Numbered from the stretch's first letter, positions 8,034 to 15,582 are shown. The stretch is DNA of 15,731 nt from JACDAN01 sp035697545 (GCA_035697545.1 DASSCT010000045.1:1-15731), one strand, 5' to 3'. Notes: generated by a model not told the origin, from the letters alone. Made by a program: numbers and translations.

Positions 8034-8040
8034 GGGAGGT
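8034..8040 (+). promoter_or_regulatory. Ribosome binding site deciding the carD TTG start
   Basis: GGGAGGT is a strong Shine-Dalgarno sequence 6 nt before the TTG at 8047. An in-frame GTG at 8032 would start ahead of this site and would add five residues not typical of CarD. The TTG gives the usual N-terminus, a short hydrophobic residue followed by KVGDKVVYP. Confidence 0.8.
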
Positions 8041-8046
8041 TGGGGC

Positions 8047-8571
8047 TTGTACAAGGTCGGCGACAAGGTGGTGTATCCGCACCACGGAGCAGGCACGGTC
8101 GTGAAAAAGGAGTCGCGCGAGGTGCTTGGAGAGAAACGTGAGTACCTCACGATTCAGATCATCCACAACGACATGACGGTCAACGTGCCCGCTGACAACG
8201 CCGAGAAGGTCGGGTTGCGCAAGGTCATCAACGAAGAGACCGTCAAGGAGGTCGTCAAGGCGCTCACGGGCAACGGGACGACCATGCCGAAGAACTGGAA
8301 CCGCCGCTTCAAGCACAACCGGGACAAGATGAAGACGGGCGACATCTTCGAGCTCGCCGAGGTCGTGCGGAACCTCTCGCTCCGCGACCGAGACAAGGGA
8401 CTCTCCACCGGCGAGAAGCAGATGTTCGTCAAGGCGAAGAAGATCCTCATCAGCGAGCTCATGTACGCGAAGGGCCTCGACGAGGAAGAGACGGCGGAGT
8501 GGCTGGACGAGGTGCTCGTCTCGGACGCCGACTCGAAGAAGAAGCGCGCCAAGGCCGGCGCGGCCGCCTAA
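8047..8571 (+). CDS. carD: RNA polymerase-binding transcription regulator CarD (CdnL family)
   Basis: CarD/CdnL binds the beta subunit of RNA polymerase and stabilises open complexes, notably at rRNA and other housekeeping promoters. The 174-residue protein has the RNA-polymerase-interacting Tudor-like domain (CarD_CdnL_TRCF) at about 1-60, recognisable from KVGDKVVYPHHGAGTV. The C-terminal helical DNA-binding domain begins at MPKNWNRRF and includes VAEVVRNL-like (here LAEVVRNL) and LSTGEKQMFVKAKKIL helices. Trp84 corresponds to the tryptophan that wedges into the minor groove at the -10 edge in mycobacterial CarD. A Lys-rich tail (KKKRAK) ends the protein. The TTG start is fixed by GGGAGGT at 8034-8040. 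ispD follows after 16 nt, so carD probably leads the isoprenoid operon, as in Mycobacterium. Confidence 0.95.
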   Translation: MYKVGDKVVYPHHGAGTVVKKESREVLGEKREYLTIQIIHNDMTVNVPADNAEKVGLRKVINEETVKEVVKALTGNGTTMPKNWNRRFKHNRDKMKTGDIFELAEVVRNLSLRDRDKGLSTGEKQMFVKAKKILISELMYAKGLDEEETAEWLDEVLVSDADSKKKRAKAGAAA

Positions 8572-8587
8572 CGCGGGCCCCCGCCTG

Positions 8588-9262
8588 ATGTCCGTCTGGG
8601 CCGTGATCGTTGCGGCGGGCCGCGGCGAACGACTCGGTCTGGACCGCCCCAAGGCGTTCGCGAAGCTCGGCGGCCGCCCCATGCTGGCCGAGAGCCTCGA
8701 GCGGCTCGAGGCCTCCGAGTGGATCGACTCGATCGTCGTTGCGGCGCCGCCGGACTGGGAGGAGCCGGTAATCCTGCTCGCCGAAGAGCTCGGCTGCGGC
8801 AAGGTCGGCGCCGTCGTTCCGGGGGGCGACAGCCGCGCGGCGTCAGTGCGCGCGGGCCTCGCGGAGGTTCCAGATGACGCGGTCATCGTCCTCGTTCACG
8901 ACGCGGCGCGCCCCGTGCTGGACGAAGCGCTAATCGACCGGCTGCTGGTCACGCTCAACGAAGGTTGGGACGGCGTCGTCCCCGGCCTGCCGATCGCGGA
9001 TACCGTGAAGCGCGTCGACCGCGATCAGGTCGTCGAGACGGTTGACCGGGATGGGCTGGTCGTCGCTCAGACCCCGCAGGCCTTCGTTTGGCCGGCGCTG
9101 CGCGACGCGGCGGCCACGGGTGGCGATGCCACCGACTGCGCCGCGATGATCGAAGCGCGCGGCGGCCGCATCAAGGTCGTGCCGGGCGACCCACGGCTTG
9201 TCAAGATCACCGACCAATCGGATCTGGAGCTGGTCGAGCACTGGCTTGTCCCAGCCGAGTGA
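8588..9262 (+). CDS. ispD: 2-C-methyl-D-erythritol 4-phosphate cytidylyltransferase
   Basis: IspD transfers CMP from CTP to methylerythritol phosphate, the third step of the non-mevalonate isoprenoid pathway in the cytoplasm. The 224-residue length is normal. The nucleotide-binding loop AAGRGERLG is at residues 9-17 with Lys22 just after it. VHDAARP at 103-109, GLPIADTVKR near 133-142, QTPQAF at 161-166 and a C-terminal VKITDQSDL with Lys206 complete the expected active site. The start is ATG, with no clear Shine-Dalgarno sequence in the 16-nt gap after carD. The stop TGA at 9260-9262 overlaps the GTG of the next gene by 4 nt, indicating translational coupling. Confidence 0.96.
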   Translation: MSVWAVIVAAGRGERLGLDRPKAFAKLGGRPMLAESLERLEASEWIDSIVVAAPPDWEEPVILLAEELGCGKVGAVVPGGDSRAASVRAGLAEVPDDAVIVLVHDAARPVLDEALIDRLLVTLNEGWDGVVPGLPIADTVKRVDRDQVVETVDRDGLVVAQTPQAFVWPALRDAAATGGDATDCAAMIEARGGRIKVVPGDPRLVKITDQSDLELVEHWLVPAE

Positions 9263-10053
9263 TCGTCGACTACCACATGCATCTGCGGGCATCGGACGAG
9301 TCGCTCGACCACTCGGTCGGGGGGGTCGAACGCTTTGTCGAGGCGGCCGCGGAGCGAAAAATCGATGAGATCGGCTTCACCGAACACGTCTACTACTTCG
9401 AAGAGACGCGCTCGCTGTGGTCTGTCCCGTACCAGCTCGAGCGCTGCAGGCATCCAATCGAGCGCTATGTGTCCGCGGTCGTGGCGGCGAAAGGCCAGGG
9501 CTTGCCGGTGAAGCTCGGGCTCGAGGTCGACTACGTTCCGGGCCGTGAGGAGGAGACGCGCGACCTCCTCGCTCCGTATCCGTGGGACTACCTCATAGGC
9601 TCGGTCCACTTCGTCGGCGAGAACGGAATCGACGGCGAGCCGAGCCTCGTCGCGTCGGTCGGGGTCGAGGAGGCGTGGCGACGCTACTACGAGACACTTG
9701 CGGGCGCGGCGCGGAGCGGGCTTTTCGACACGCTTGCGCATCCCGATCTCGTGAAGATGTACGGCGAGGAGATCGCCTGGGACTGGGGGGCGGTGGCCGA
9801 CTCCCTCGACGGTGTGTGCCTCGAGGTCTCCAGCGCGGGTCTGCACAAGCGCCACGGCAAGCTGTATCCGAACGCCCACCTCCTGACGGAGGCGAACGAG
9901 CGCCGAGTGCCGATTACCCTGGCATCCGACGCGCACGTCCCGGAGAACGTCGGCCGCGACCTGGGCCGCGCCATCGACCACGCGCGGGCTGCGGGCTACG
10001 CGACGGTCACCGTCTTCGAGGGCCGGCGGGCTCGTCAGGAGCCGCTCGGTTGA
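9259..10053 (+). CDS. PHP-domain phosphoesterase, HisK-type histidinol-phosphatase family
   Basis: This 264-residue protein belongs to the PHP metal-dependent phosphoesterase superfamily and most resembles HisK/HisJ-type histidinol-phosphatases. The trinuclear metal ligands are all visible: His6 and His8 (YHMH), Glu42-His43 (FTEH), Glu89 (GLEVDY), His117 (GSVHF), His161 (LAHPD), and Asp224/His226 (SDAH). The stretch SAGLHKRHGKLYPNAHLL matches the substrate-loop region of the family. The start is GTG at 9259, giving the typical PHP beginning MIVDYHMH; a longer frame extends upstream inside ispD but would not be used. The gene overlaps ispD by 4 nt (GTGA) and ispF by 4 nt (TTGA). It may be the histidine-pathway phosphatase placed in this operon, or a phosphatase acting on another small phosphate ester; no other his gene is nearby. 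Confidence 0.9.
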   Translation: MIVDYHMHLRASDESLDHSVGGVERFVEAAAERKIDEIGFTEHVYYFEETRSLWSVPYQLERCRHPIERYVSAVVAAKGQGLPVKLGLEVDYVPGREEETRDLLAPYPWDYLIGSVHFVGENGIDGEPSLVASVGVEEAWRRYYETLAGAARSGLFDTLAHPDLVKMYGEEIAWDWGAVADSLDGVCLEVSSAGLHKRHGKLYPNAHLLTEANERRVPITLASDAHVPENVGRDLGRAIDHARAAGYATVTVFEGRRARQEPLG

Positions 10054-10529
10054 CCGACCTGCGAATCGGGCTCGGGGTCGATGCTCACGCGTTCGCCGAC
10101 GGCATGCCGCTCGTCCTTGCCGGCATTCAGTTCGACGAGGACCGGGGGCTCGCGGGGCACTCCGACGGCGACGTTCTCACCCATGCGGTCATCGACGCGT
10201 TGCTCGGCGCCGCGGGTCTTGGCGACATCGGGACGCTCTTTCCCGCGGACGACGACTCGCTGCGCGGGGTCTCTTCGCTGCTCCTGCTGCGTAACGCTTA
10301 CGGCAAGGTGACGGCTTCGGGGTACCAGCTCGTGAACGCCGACTGCATCCTCATCGGCGAGCAGCCTCGGATCGCCGACCGCCGCGATGACATGCGGGCG
10401 CGGCTGGCGGACACGCTCGGCGTCGAGCAGGACCGCATCGCCGTCCATGCGACGACAACCGATCGGCTCGGCTTCACCGGCCGCGGCGAGGGCCTCGCCG
10501 CCCAAGCGGTCGCGCTCTTATCTCGCTGA
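10050..10529 (+). CDS. ispF: 2-C-methyl-D-erythritol 2,4-cyclodiphosphate synthase
   Basis: IspF converts CDP-methylerythritol 2-phosphate to the cyclic diphosphate, releasing CMP, as a homotrimer in the non-mevalonate pathway. From the TTG at 10050 the protein has 159 residues, matching the family. The zinc ligands are Asp11 and His13 (GVDAH) and His45 (LTH). The family block GHSDGDVLTHAVIDALLG is followed by GLGDIGTLFP. The C-terminal signature ATTTDRLGFTGRGEGLAAQAV is nearly identical to the consensus. The TTG start overlaps the stop of the phosphatase gene as TTGA, so translation is probably coupled. In Mycobacterium cysS follows ispF; here the strand switches to mutY instead. Confidence 0.96.
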   Translation: MTDLRIGLGVDAHAFADGMPLVLAGIQFDEDRGLAGHSDGDVLTHAVIDALLGAAGLGDIGTLFPADDDSLRGVSSLLLLRNAYGKVTASGYQLVNADCILIGEQPRIADRRDDMRARLADTLGVEQDRIAVHATTTDRLGFTGRGEGLAAQAVALLSR

Positions 10530-10626
10530 GCCCCGCCCGGAGGGCCCGGCGGCACGCCGGACCGGAACGGGGTCTGCCCCCAGCTCGGCCCGGCGGGTGC
10601 GCGTTGGGTTTGGGGCGCCGCGATCC
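10530..10626. terminator. GC hairpins between convergent ispF and mutY
   Basis: Two inverted repeats lie in this 97-bp gap: CCGGCG/CGCCGG at 10546-10560 (6-bp arms, 3-nt loop) and GGGG-tctg-CCCC at 10569-10580. Neither is followed by a T-tract. Their place between convergent genes suggests a two-way transcription end. The GGGGTCTGCCCC palindrome could also be a dispersed intergenic repeat, which cannot be judged from one copy. Confidence 0.35.
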
Positions 10627-11337
<711 letters not shown>

Positions 11338-11345
11338 CGAGCAGG

Positions 11346-11351
11346 AGCGTA
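11346..11351 (-). promoter_or_regulatory. Possible leaderless -10 box of mutY
   Basis: TACGCT on the minus strand lies 8 nt before the mutY GTG, just downstream of the regulator gene's stop codon. It fits TANNNT but the spacing is slightly long. It would let mutY be transcribed apart from the upstream regulator. Confidence 0.3.
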
Positions 11352-11352
11352 C

Positions 11353-12366
11353 TCAGGAAGCCGCGGCGTCGATGAGGCCGAGAAAGCGAGCGACCGCCGC
11401 GGTCCGCGTGCTGACACCCAGCTTGGCGTAGATGTTCTCGAGATGCTTCCCGACGGTGCTCGGGGCCAGCCAGAGCAGCTCGGCAATCTCGGCATTCGTC
11501 TTGCCGCGCGCGACCCACGAAAGGACGTTGCGCTCACGAGCCGTCAGGCGCGCCTCCACTCGACGCTCTTCCAGAAGGAGCCCGTCGGACTGCCGCTCGA
11601 CTCTCAGGACGCGGTCGCCGCGGCGGCGAGTCAGCGCCTGCTCGCCGTCCCTCTCAAGCCAATCGACCAGCTCAGGTGGCATTCGGCCGCCCGGAACCGG
11701 TGCGAAGAACTCCCGCAGAAGCGGCGCGGCCGGCGGTGACGCGAACTCGATGTCACCCGCTGCTCCGAGCAGGACCACGCCGCGTGCGTCCTGCTCCTCG
11801 ACGCCGCTGAGCTGGGCGAGCGAAGCCCTCAGGAGACGTCTCGTCCTCGCCGCCTGCCAGAGGTGCGCGAGGTGCGGCTGCAGGTGGTTGAGGACCGCTC
11901 GGTCACGCTCGGTGAAGTCGCGTCCTCTCCCGCGGTCGAACACCAACGTCTTCCTGTGCCACATCGGTGAGTGGATCGCGACGGCGAGCATGCGCTCTAC
12001 GCCGCCTGGGCCGAACCAGAGGGCGTAGATCCGGCTCCGCCGGAGCTCGCCGAGCGACATGAAGTCGGAGAGCTTCAGAGCTTGGTGCTCGCCGGAGTAC
12101 AGGCGGGTGCAGACGGGATGCTCGTCCGCGACGAGTTCGTATTCGACCGAGTCGTCCTCGTCGTCCTCGTAGTTGCCGGGCCTCGCGATCCACATCGCCC
12201 GGCCCCGCACGTCGTCGCTCTCGCCGTACCGCACCCAGTCGGCTTCGATGAGACAGCCGAGCTGGACGAGCAGCTCAGGAGTGAACAGCTGGTCGGCGCC
12301 CGAGCCTTCGACCTCGGCAACGAAGCGAAGCAGCCGCTCGGCATCGCCGTTCGCGAGTGCAGGCAC
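11353..12366 (-). CDS. LuxR-type transcriptional regulator, paralogue 1
   Basis: This 337-residue protein ends in a GerE/LuxR helix-turn-helix domain (residues 274-337): LTARERNVLSWVARGKTNAEIAELL followed by the recognition helix APSTVGKHLEN and YAKLGV. The N-terminal 260 residues have no domain I can name with certainty; they resemble the GAF-like sensor region found in many actinobacterial LuxR proteins. Features shared with the two paralogues in the window are the start xALANGDAERLLRFVAE, EHPVC at 82-86, a SDF...LRRSRIY segment, RDFTERDRAVLNHLQPHLAHLW and PPELVDWLERDG. An acidic stretch lies at about 66-76. Gly306 in the recognition helix replaces the Arg present in both paralogues, which may change operator choice. 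The start is GTG, chosen because all three copies align there. The gene is divergent from the exported propeller gene. Confidence 0.88.
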   Translation of the reverse strand: MPALANGDAERLLRFVAEVEGSGADQLFTPELLVQLGCLIEADWVRYGESDDVRGRAMWIARPGNYEDDEDDSVEYELVADEHPVCTRLYSGEHQALKLSDFMSLGELRRSRIYALWFGPGGVERMLAVAIHSPMWHRKTLVFDRGRGRDFTERDRAVLNHLQPHLAHLWQAARTRRLLRASLAQLSGVEEQDARGVVLLGAAGDIEFASPPAAPLLREFFAPVPGGRMPPELVDWLERDGEQALTRRRGDRVLRVERQSDGLLLEERRVEARLTARERNVLSWVARGKTNAEIAELLWLAPSTVGKHLENIYAKLGVSTRTAAVARFLGLIDAAAS

Positions 12367-12521
12367 CGGCTCTCAAAGATACGGCGAACGCCGTGTGGAC
12401 TCTACTCCCCGTTCGGGGGGAGCCTTGTGGGCGTGCTCAACGGTGCGGCAATTGCCTCCATGAACGACGACGGGGACGCGCGTTGCACCGTCGAGGCGGT
12501 TGGACAACCAAAGGAGAAGCC
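12367..12521. promoter_or_regulatory. Divergent intergenic region, LuxR 1 / exported propeller
   Basis: This 155-bp gap holds the regulator promoter on its left side. GAGCCTTGT (12420-12428) is also conserved in the second divergent gap (15635-15643) and may belong to the plus-strand promoter. I see no clear -10 box for the propeller gene. AAGGAGAA at 12511-12518 is its Shine-Dalgarno sequence. Confidence 0.5.
12376..12422 (-). promoter_or_regulatory. Promoter of LuxR paralogue 1 with dyad operator candidate
   Basis: On the minus strand a TATCTT -10 box (12381-12376) lies 9 nt before the GTG start. Directly upstream is the dyad ACGGCG-AA-CGCCGT (12394-12381), then GAGTCCA and GGGGAG. The same elements in the same order and spacing precede paralogue 3 at 15592-15627. 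The very short leader has no usable Shine-Dalgarno sequence. Confidence 0.6.
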
Positions 12522-13486
12522 ATGCGTATTCTGAGGCGAGCGCTGGTTTTGGCGCTTGTTGTTGGCGTTTTGTCGGGGGCTGCCCTCGCCGGGGTCAGCT
12601 CATATGGAGCGTGGTCGGCTGCGGTTCGGGTGGAATCGATTTCAGGCACGCACCCGGACTTCAGCGGCCCATCCCTGGACGGCTGTCCGTTCATCTCGCG
12701 GGACGGCAAGACGTTCTTCATGGCCTCGCGACGTCCCACGAGCGATGAGGATATGAACAACGACATCAACATCTGGGTCTCGACGCGGGCCAATGTCACG
12801 GACGGTTGGGGGGCGCCGGTGTTCGTCGGGCCGCCGGTCAGCATCGACGTGACCGCGAGCGGCGCGACGCAGATCAACGACTTCTGTCCAACGCTCGCGC
12901 GCGATGGACATGACTTCTACTTCGTCTCGAACCGAGACGGCTTCTGCGGCGGAACGCGAAACGACGACATGTATACGACGCGCTGGCGCGGCGACGGAGA
13001 CTGGGATTCGGCCATCCACCTGGACTGCGACGTCAACACGCCCTCGAACGAGGCGAGCCCTTTCCCCTGCCGCAAGCCCACACCGGGCCCGTGCTGTACT
13101 TCTCGAGCACGATCACGGGCAACGGCGATCTCTACTACAGCGCCTGGCATGGCGGCGCCTTCCAGGGCCGCCAAGAAGTTGCGGGCGTAAACACGCTGGC
13201 GTGGAACGAGGGTCAGCCGAACGTCCGCCGGGACGGTCTCGAGATCTTCTACTTCAGCAACCAGCCCGACGGGATCGGCGGCGGCAACGACATCTACTCG
13301 GCCGCGCGTGCGAGCACGACAGCCGCCTTCTCGGGGGCTGCGGATCTCGGTGGGAGCGTGAACAGCGCGGCATCCGAGACGCGACCGTCGCTCTCGTGGG
13401 ACGGAACGACGCTGTACTTCGGCTCCACCCGAAGCGGAGGCGGGGCAGAAGGAGATTCAGACCACTACGTGACAACCCGCGACTGA
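12522..13486 (+). CDS. Exported WD40-like (PD40) beta-propeller protein, frameshifted
   Basis: The product is a predicted secreted or surface beta-propeller of the TolB/PD40 type. The ATG at 12522 follows AAGGAG with 5 nt spacing and opens a signal peptide: MRILRR, then a hydrophobic stretch, with likely cleavage after SGAALA (residue 23). PD40-type blades are recognisable from short repeats of the form xPxxSxDGxxxYFxSxR: CPFISRDGKTFFMASRR, CPTLARDGHDFYFVSNRD, a third ending GPVLYFSSTITGNGDLYY, QPNVRRDGLEIFYFSNQPDG and RPSLSWDGTTLYFGSTRSGG. The first frame carries the gene to about 13064 and then runs into unrelated residues ending at 13190. The -1 frame carries the remaining blades to the TGA at 13484-13486. 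Joined, the protein has about 321 residues. The break may be a sequencing indel, a true mutation or programmed frameshifting. Function and ligand are unknown. Confidence 0.75.
13058..13064 (+). other. Slippery-type heptamer at the frame change
   Basis: The sequence C-CCT-TTC has the form X-XXY-YYZ in the reading frame of the propeller gene. A -1 slip here leads exactly into the frame encoding the remaining blades. The surrounding CCCTTTCCCC run is also a place where one base is easily lost in sequencing or replication. Confidence 0.4.
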
Positions 13487-13491
13487 CACCT

Positions 13492-13530
13492 CTGAGCGGC
13501 CGCCCGGCTTCGAGCCGGGCGGCCGCTCAG
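13492..13530. terminator. Bidirectional terminator hairpin
   Basis: A perfect 18-bp inverted repeat (13492-13509 and 13513-13530) surrounds a 3-nt centre TCG. It starts 5 nt after the stop of the propeller gene and contains the TGA stop of LuxR paralogue 2 (13529-13527) in its right arm. Its place between convergent genes and its symmetry indicate transcription termination from both sides. No T-tract follows on either strand, so it would act by stem stability. Confidence 0.8.
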
Positions 13531-14552
13531 GATGCTTCTGCGTCGAGCAGACCGAGAAACCGGGCCACCGCGGCGGTGCGCGTGCTGACGCCGAGCTTCG
13601 CGTAGACGTTCTCGAGGTGCTTACGCACCGTGCTCGGCGCGAGCCAGAGCAGCCGCGCGATCTCGGCGTTGGTCTTGCCTTGCGCCACCCAGGCGAGCAC
13701 TTCGCGCTCGCGCGCAGTCAACTGACCCTCATGGTGCCGCTCCTCCAACAGGAGCGCGTCGTCCACTCGCGCGATAGACAACTGATGCGCCCCTCGGCGC
13801 CTGATCAGCGGGCTCGCCGTCCCCGACTCGAGCCATTCCTCGACCGCGACCGGTAGTCGATCAACGGTGACGCCCGGGAAGAACTCGCGCAGGAGCCGCC
13901 GGGCAGGCGCCGATGTGAACTCCGCCTCGCCCCCGAGGCCGAGTAGGATCAGCCCGCGCCCGCTGTGCTCGTCAACGCGGTCGAGCTCGGCGAGCGCCGA
14001 GCTCAGCAGCCGTCGCGTCCTTGCCGCACCCCAGAGCCGCGCCAGATGCGGCTGGAGAAGATCGAGGACGAGCCGGTCGCGCTCGGTGAAGTCCCGGCAA
14101 CCGCCGCTGCGATTGAAGAGAAACGTCTTCGTATGCCAGAGCGGCGACGGAATCGACACCTCGAGCTGGTACTCGACGTCGAAGGGCGCGAACCCGAAGT
14201 CGTAGGCCCAAGTCCGGTGCAGCTCGCGCTGGGTCAGGAAGTCGGAGAGCTTGATAGCGCCGAAGTAACCCTCCTGCTGGCGTAGGCAGAGCGGGTGCTC
14301 CACCAAGAAGAACCGCCAGACCAGCTCGTCGTCGGGACGGATAATCGGATTCTCGCCCGCGGGCCAGCGGATTTGCAGGAGGTTCCGCCGGCGCACGCGG
14401 TCGAGCTCGTTGTACAGCACTCTGTCGGCGGGGACCAAGCGATCGAACTCGATGAGCAGCTCACTTGTGAAGGGATCGTCGCCGCCAAGGCTTTCCGCGT
14501 CGGCAACGAAGTGGAACAGTCGCTCAGCATCTCCGCTTGTGAGTGCATGCAC
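13527..14552 (-). CDS. LuxR-type transcriptional regulator, paralogue 2
   Basis: This 341-residue protein ends in a GerE/LuxR helix-turn-helix domain (278-341): LTAREREVLAWVAQGKTNAEIARLL, recognition helix APSTVRKHLEN, then YAKLGVSTRTAAVARFLGL. The N-terminal region aligns with the two paralogues: xHALTSGDAERLFHFVADAE at the start, EHPLC at 85-89, SDFLTQRELHRTWAY, a CRDFTERDRLVLDLLQPHLARLW segment and a VEEWLESG segment before the DNA-binding domain. The GTG at 14552 is taken as start because it matches the starts of the other copies; an open frame continues upstream to 14735 but that part is an out-of-frame reading of paralogue 3. The gene begins 7 nt after the stop of paralogue 3 and has no promoter of its own, so the two form an operon. 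Its ligand and targets are unknown. Confidence 0.87.
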   Translation of the reverse strand: MHALTSGDAERLFHFVADAESLGGDDPFTSELLIEFDRLVPADRVLYNELDRVRRRNLLQIRWPAGENPIIRPDDELVWRFFLVEHPLCLRQQEGYFGAIKLSDFLTQRELHRTWAYDFGFAPFDVEYQLEVSIPSPLWHTKTFLFNRSGGCRDFTERDRLVLDLLQPHLARLWGAARTRRLLSSALAELDRVDEHSGRGLILLGLGGEAEFTSAPARRLLREFFPGVTVDRLPVAVEEWLESGTASPLIRRRGAHQLSIARVDDALLLEERHHEGQLTAREREVLAWVAQGKTNAEIARLLWLAPSTVRKHLENVYAKLGVSTRTAAVARFLGLLDAEAS

Positions 14553-14559
14553 GGCGAGC

Positions 14560-15582
14560 CTACGAGGCCTCCGCGTCGATGAGGCCAAAGAACCGCGCCA
14601 CCGCAGCGGTCCGCGTGTTGACCCCCAGCTTCGCGTACACGTTTTCGAGGTGCTTGCGCACCGTGCTTGGTGCAAGCCAGAGCAGCTGGGCAATCTCGGC
14701 GTTGGTCTTGCCGCGTGCGACCCACGCAAGCACATCGCGCTCGCGGGCCGTCAATTGAAACTCCTCCACTCGCTCTTCGATGATCAGCGAATCGGCGGTC
14801 CGTTCGATCACAAGCCGGCGGTCGCCACGTCGGCGGAGCAGCGATTGCGAGCGACCGTCCTCGAGCCAGTCTGCAAGCGCCGCAGGCAGCCGGTCGGCGG
14901 GCGCCGCCGGAAAGAAGTCGCGCAAGAGACGGTGAACCGGAGGTGAGATGAACTCCGCGTCCCCCTCGGGCCCAAAGAAGATTACGCCGCGCGAGCCGTG
15001 CTCGTTCGCGCGATCAAGCTCCGCCAGAGCATTCGCGAGCAGGCGACGTGTCCTCGCCTCGTGCCAGAGACGGCTGAAGTGCGGCGTCAGGATCTGGAGA
15101 GCCAGGCGGTCGCGCACCGCGAAGTCACGGCCTTCTTTCCGAAGGAACGCGAAGGTCTTGCCATGCCACGGCGGTGACGGAAGCCGGACCTTGAGCTCGT
15201 ATTCAATCCCCGATGGAGCGAAGAACTCCGCATAGAAGCGGCTCTGATGGAACTCGCGTCGGGTGATCACATCCGACAACCGTAGAGCGCTGAAGCGTTC
15301 GTCTTTCCTCCACTGCGTGCAGATGGGGTGCTCGTTCATCAGGTCCCAATCATCTTCGGTGATGTCCTCGTCCTCGTCGTCGTCGTCGTCGGGCCGCAGC
15401 ACGTACCGGAGCTGGCGCCGGCGGGCATAGTCGTCCTCGTGGTAGATCACCAAGTCCGCTTCGATCACGCGTCCAAGCTCGACGAGCAGCTCAGGGGTGA
15501 AAGGCTCGTCGCCGCTAAGGCTTTGGGCCTCGGCGACGAAGCGAAGCAGCCGCTCGGAATCGCCGTTCGTGAGTTCAGGCAC
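14560..15582 (-). CDS. LuxR-type transcriptional regulator, paralogue 3
   Basis: This 340-residue protein is the first gene of a two-regulator operon. The C-terminal GerE/LuxR domain (277-340) reads LTARERDVLAWVARGKTNAEIAQLL, APSTVRKHLEN and YAKLGVNTRTAAVARFFGL. The N-terminal region shows the shared family features: xPELTNGDSERLLRFVAEAQ, EHPIC at 84-88, SDVITRREFHQSRFY, GRDFAVRDRLALQILTPHFSRLW and ALADWLEDG. A strongly acidic tract at 65-80, encoded by a run of GAC/GAG triplets, lies in a loop that varies between the copies. The GTG at 15582 is preferred over an upstream start at 15621 because it aligns with the other two copies and lies 9 nt after the conserved TATCTT box. It is divergent from a gene for an exported protein, as paralogue 1 is. 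Confidence 0.87.
   Translation of the reverse strand: MPELTNGDSERLLRFVAEAQSLSGDEPFTPELLVELGRVIEADLVIYHEDDYARRRQLRYVLRPDDDDDEDEDITEDDWDLMNEHPICTQWRKDERFSALRLSDVITRREFHQSRFYAEFFAPSGIEYELKVRLPSPPWHGKTFAFLRKEGRDFAVRDRLALQILTPHFSRLWHEARTRRLLANALAELDRANEHGSRGVIFFGPEGDAEFISPPVHRLLRDFFPAAPADRLPAALADWLEDGRSQSLLRRRGDRRLVIERTADSLIIEERVEEFQLTARERDVLAWVARGKTNAEIAQLLWLAPSTVRKHLENVYAKLGVNTRTAAVARFFGLIDAEAS
15365..15390. repeat. TCG/TCC triplet run encoding an acidic loop
   Basis: A run of TCC and TCG triplets on the plus strand (GAC/GAG on the coding strand) encodes the Asp/Glu tract of LuxR paralogue 3. Paralogue 1 has a shorter, similar run near 12149-12170. In-frame triplet repeats of this kind can change length without breaking the gene. 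Confidence 0.5.

Noticed and set aside
8032..8046. GTG at 8032 as carD start
   Set aside because: It lies upstream of the strong ribosome binding site at 8034-8040 and adds residues not seen in CarD proteins.
9067..9981. Open frame antisense to the PHP phosphatase (304 codons)
   Set aside because: Shadow of two well-supported genes; no motif.
13065..13190. Continuation of the first propeller frame to 13190 as a true C-terminus
   Set aside because: The residues after the break are Arg/Ala/Ser/Pro-rich shadow sequence, while the -1 frame continues the blade pattern.
14553..14735. N-terminal extension of LuxR paralogue 2 giving a 402-residue protein
   Set aside because: The extra residues are an out-of-frame reading of the helix-turn-helix region of paralogue 3; the GTG at 14552 aligns with the starts of the other copies.
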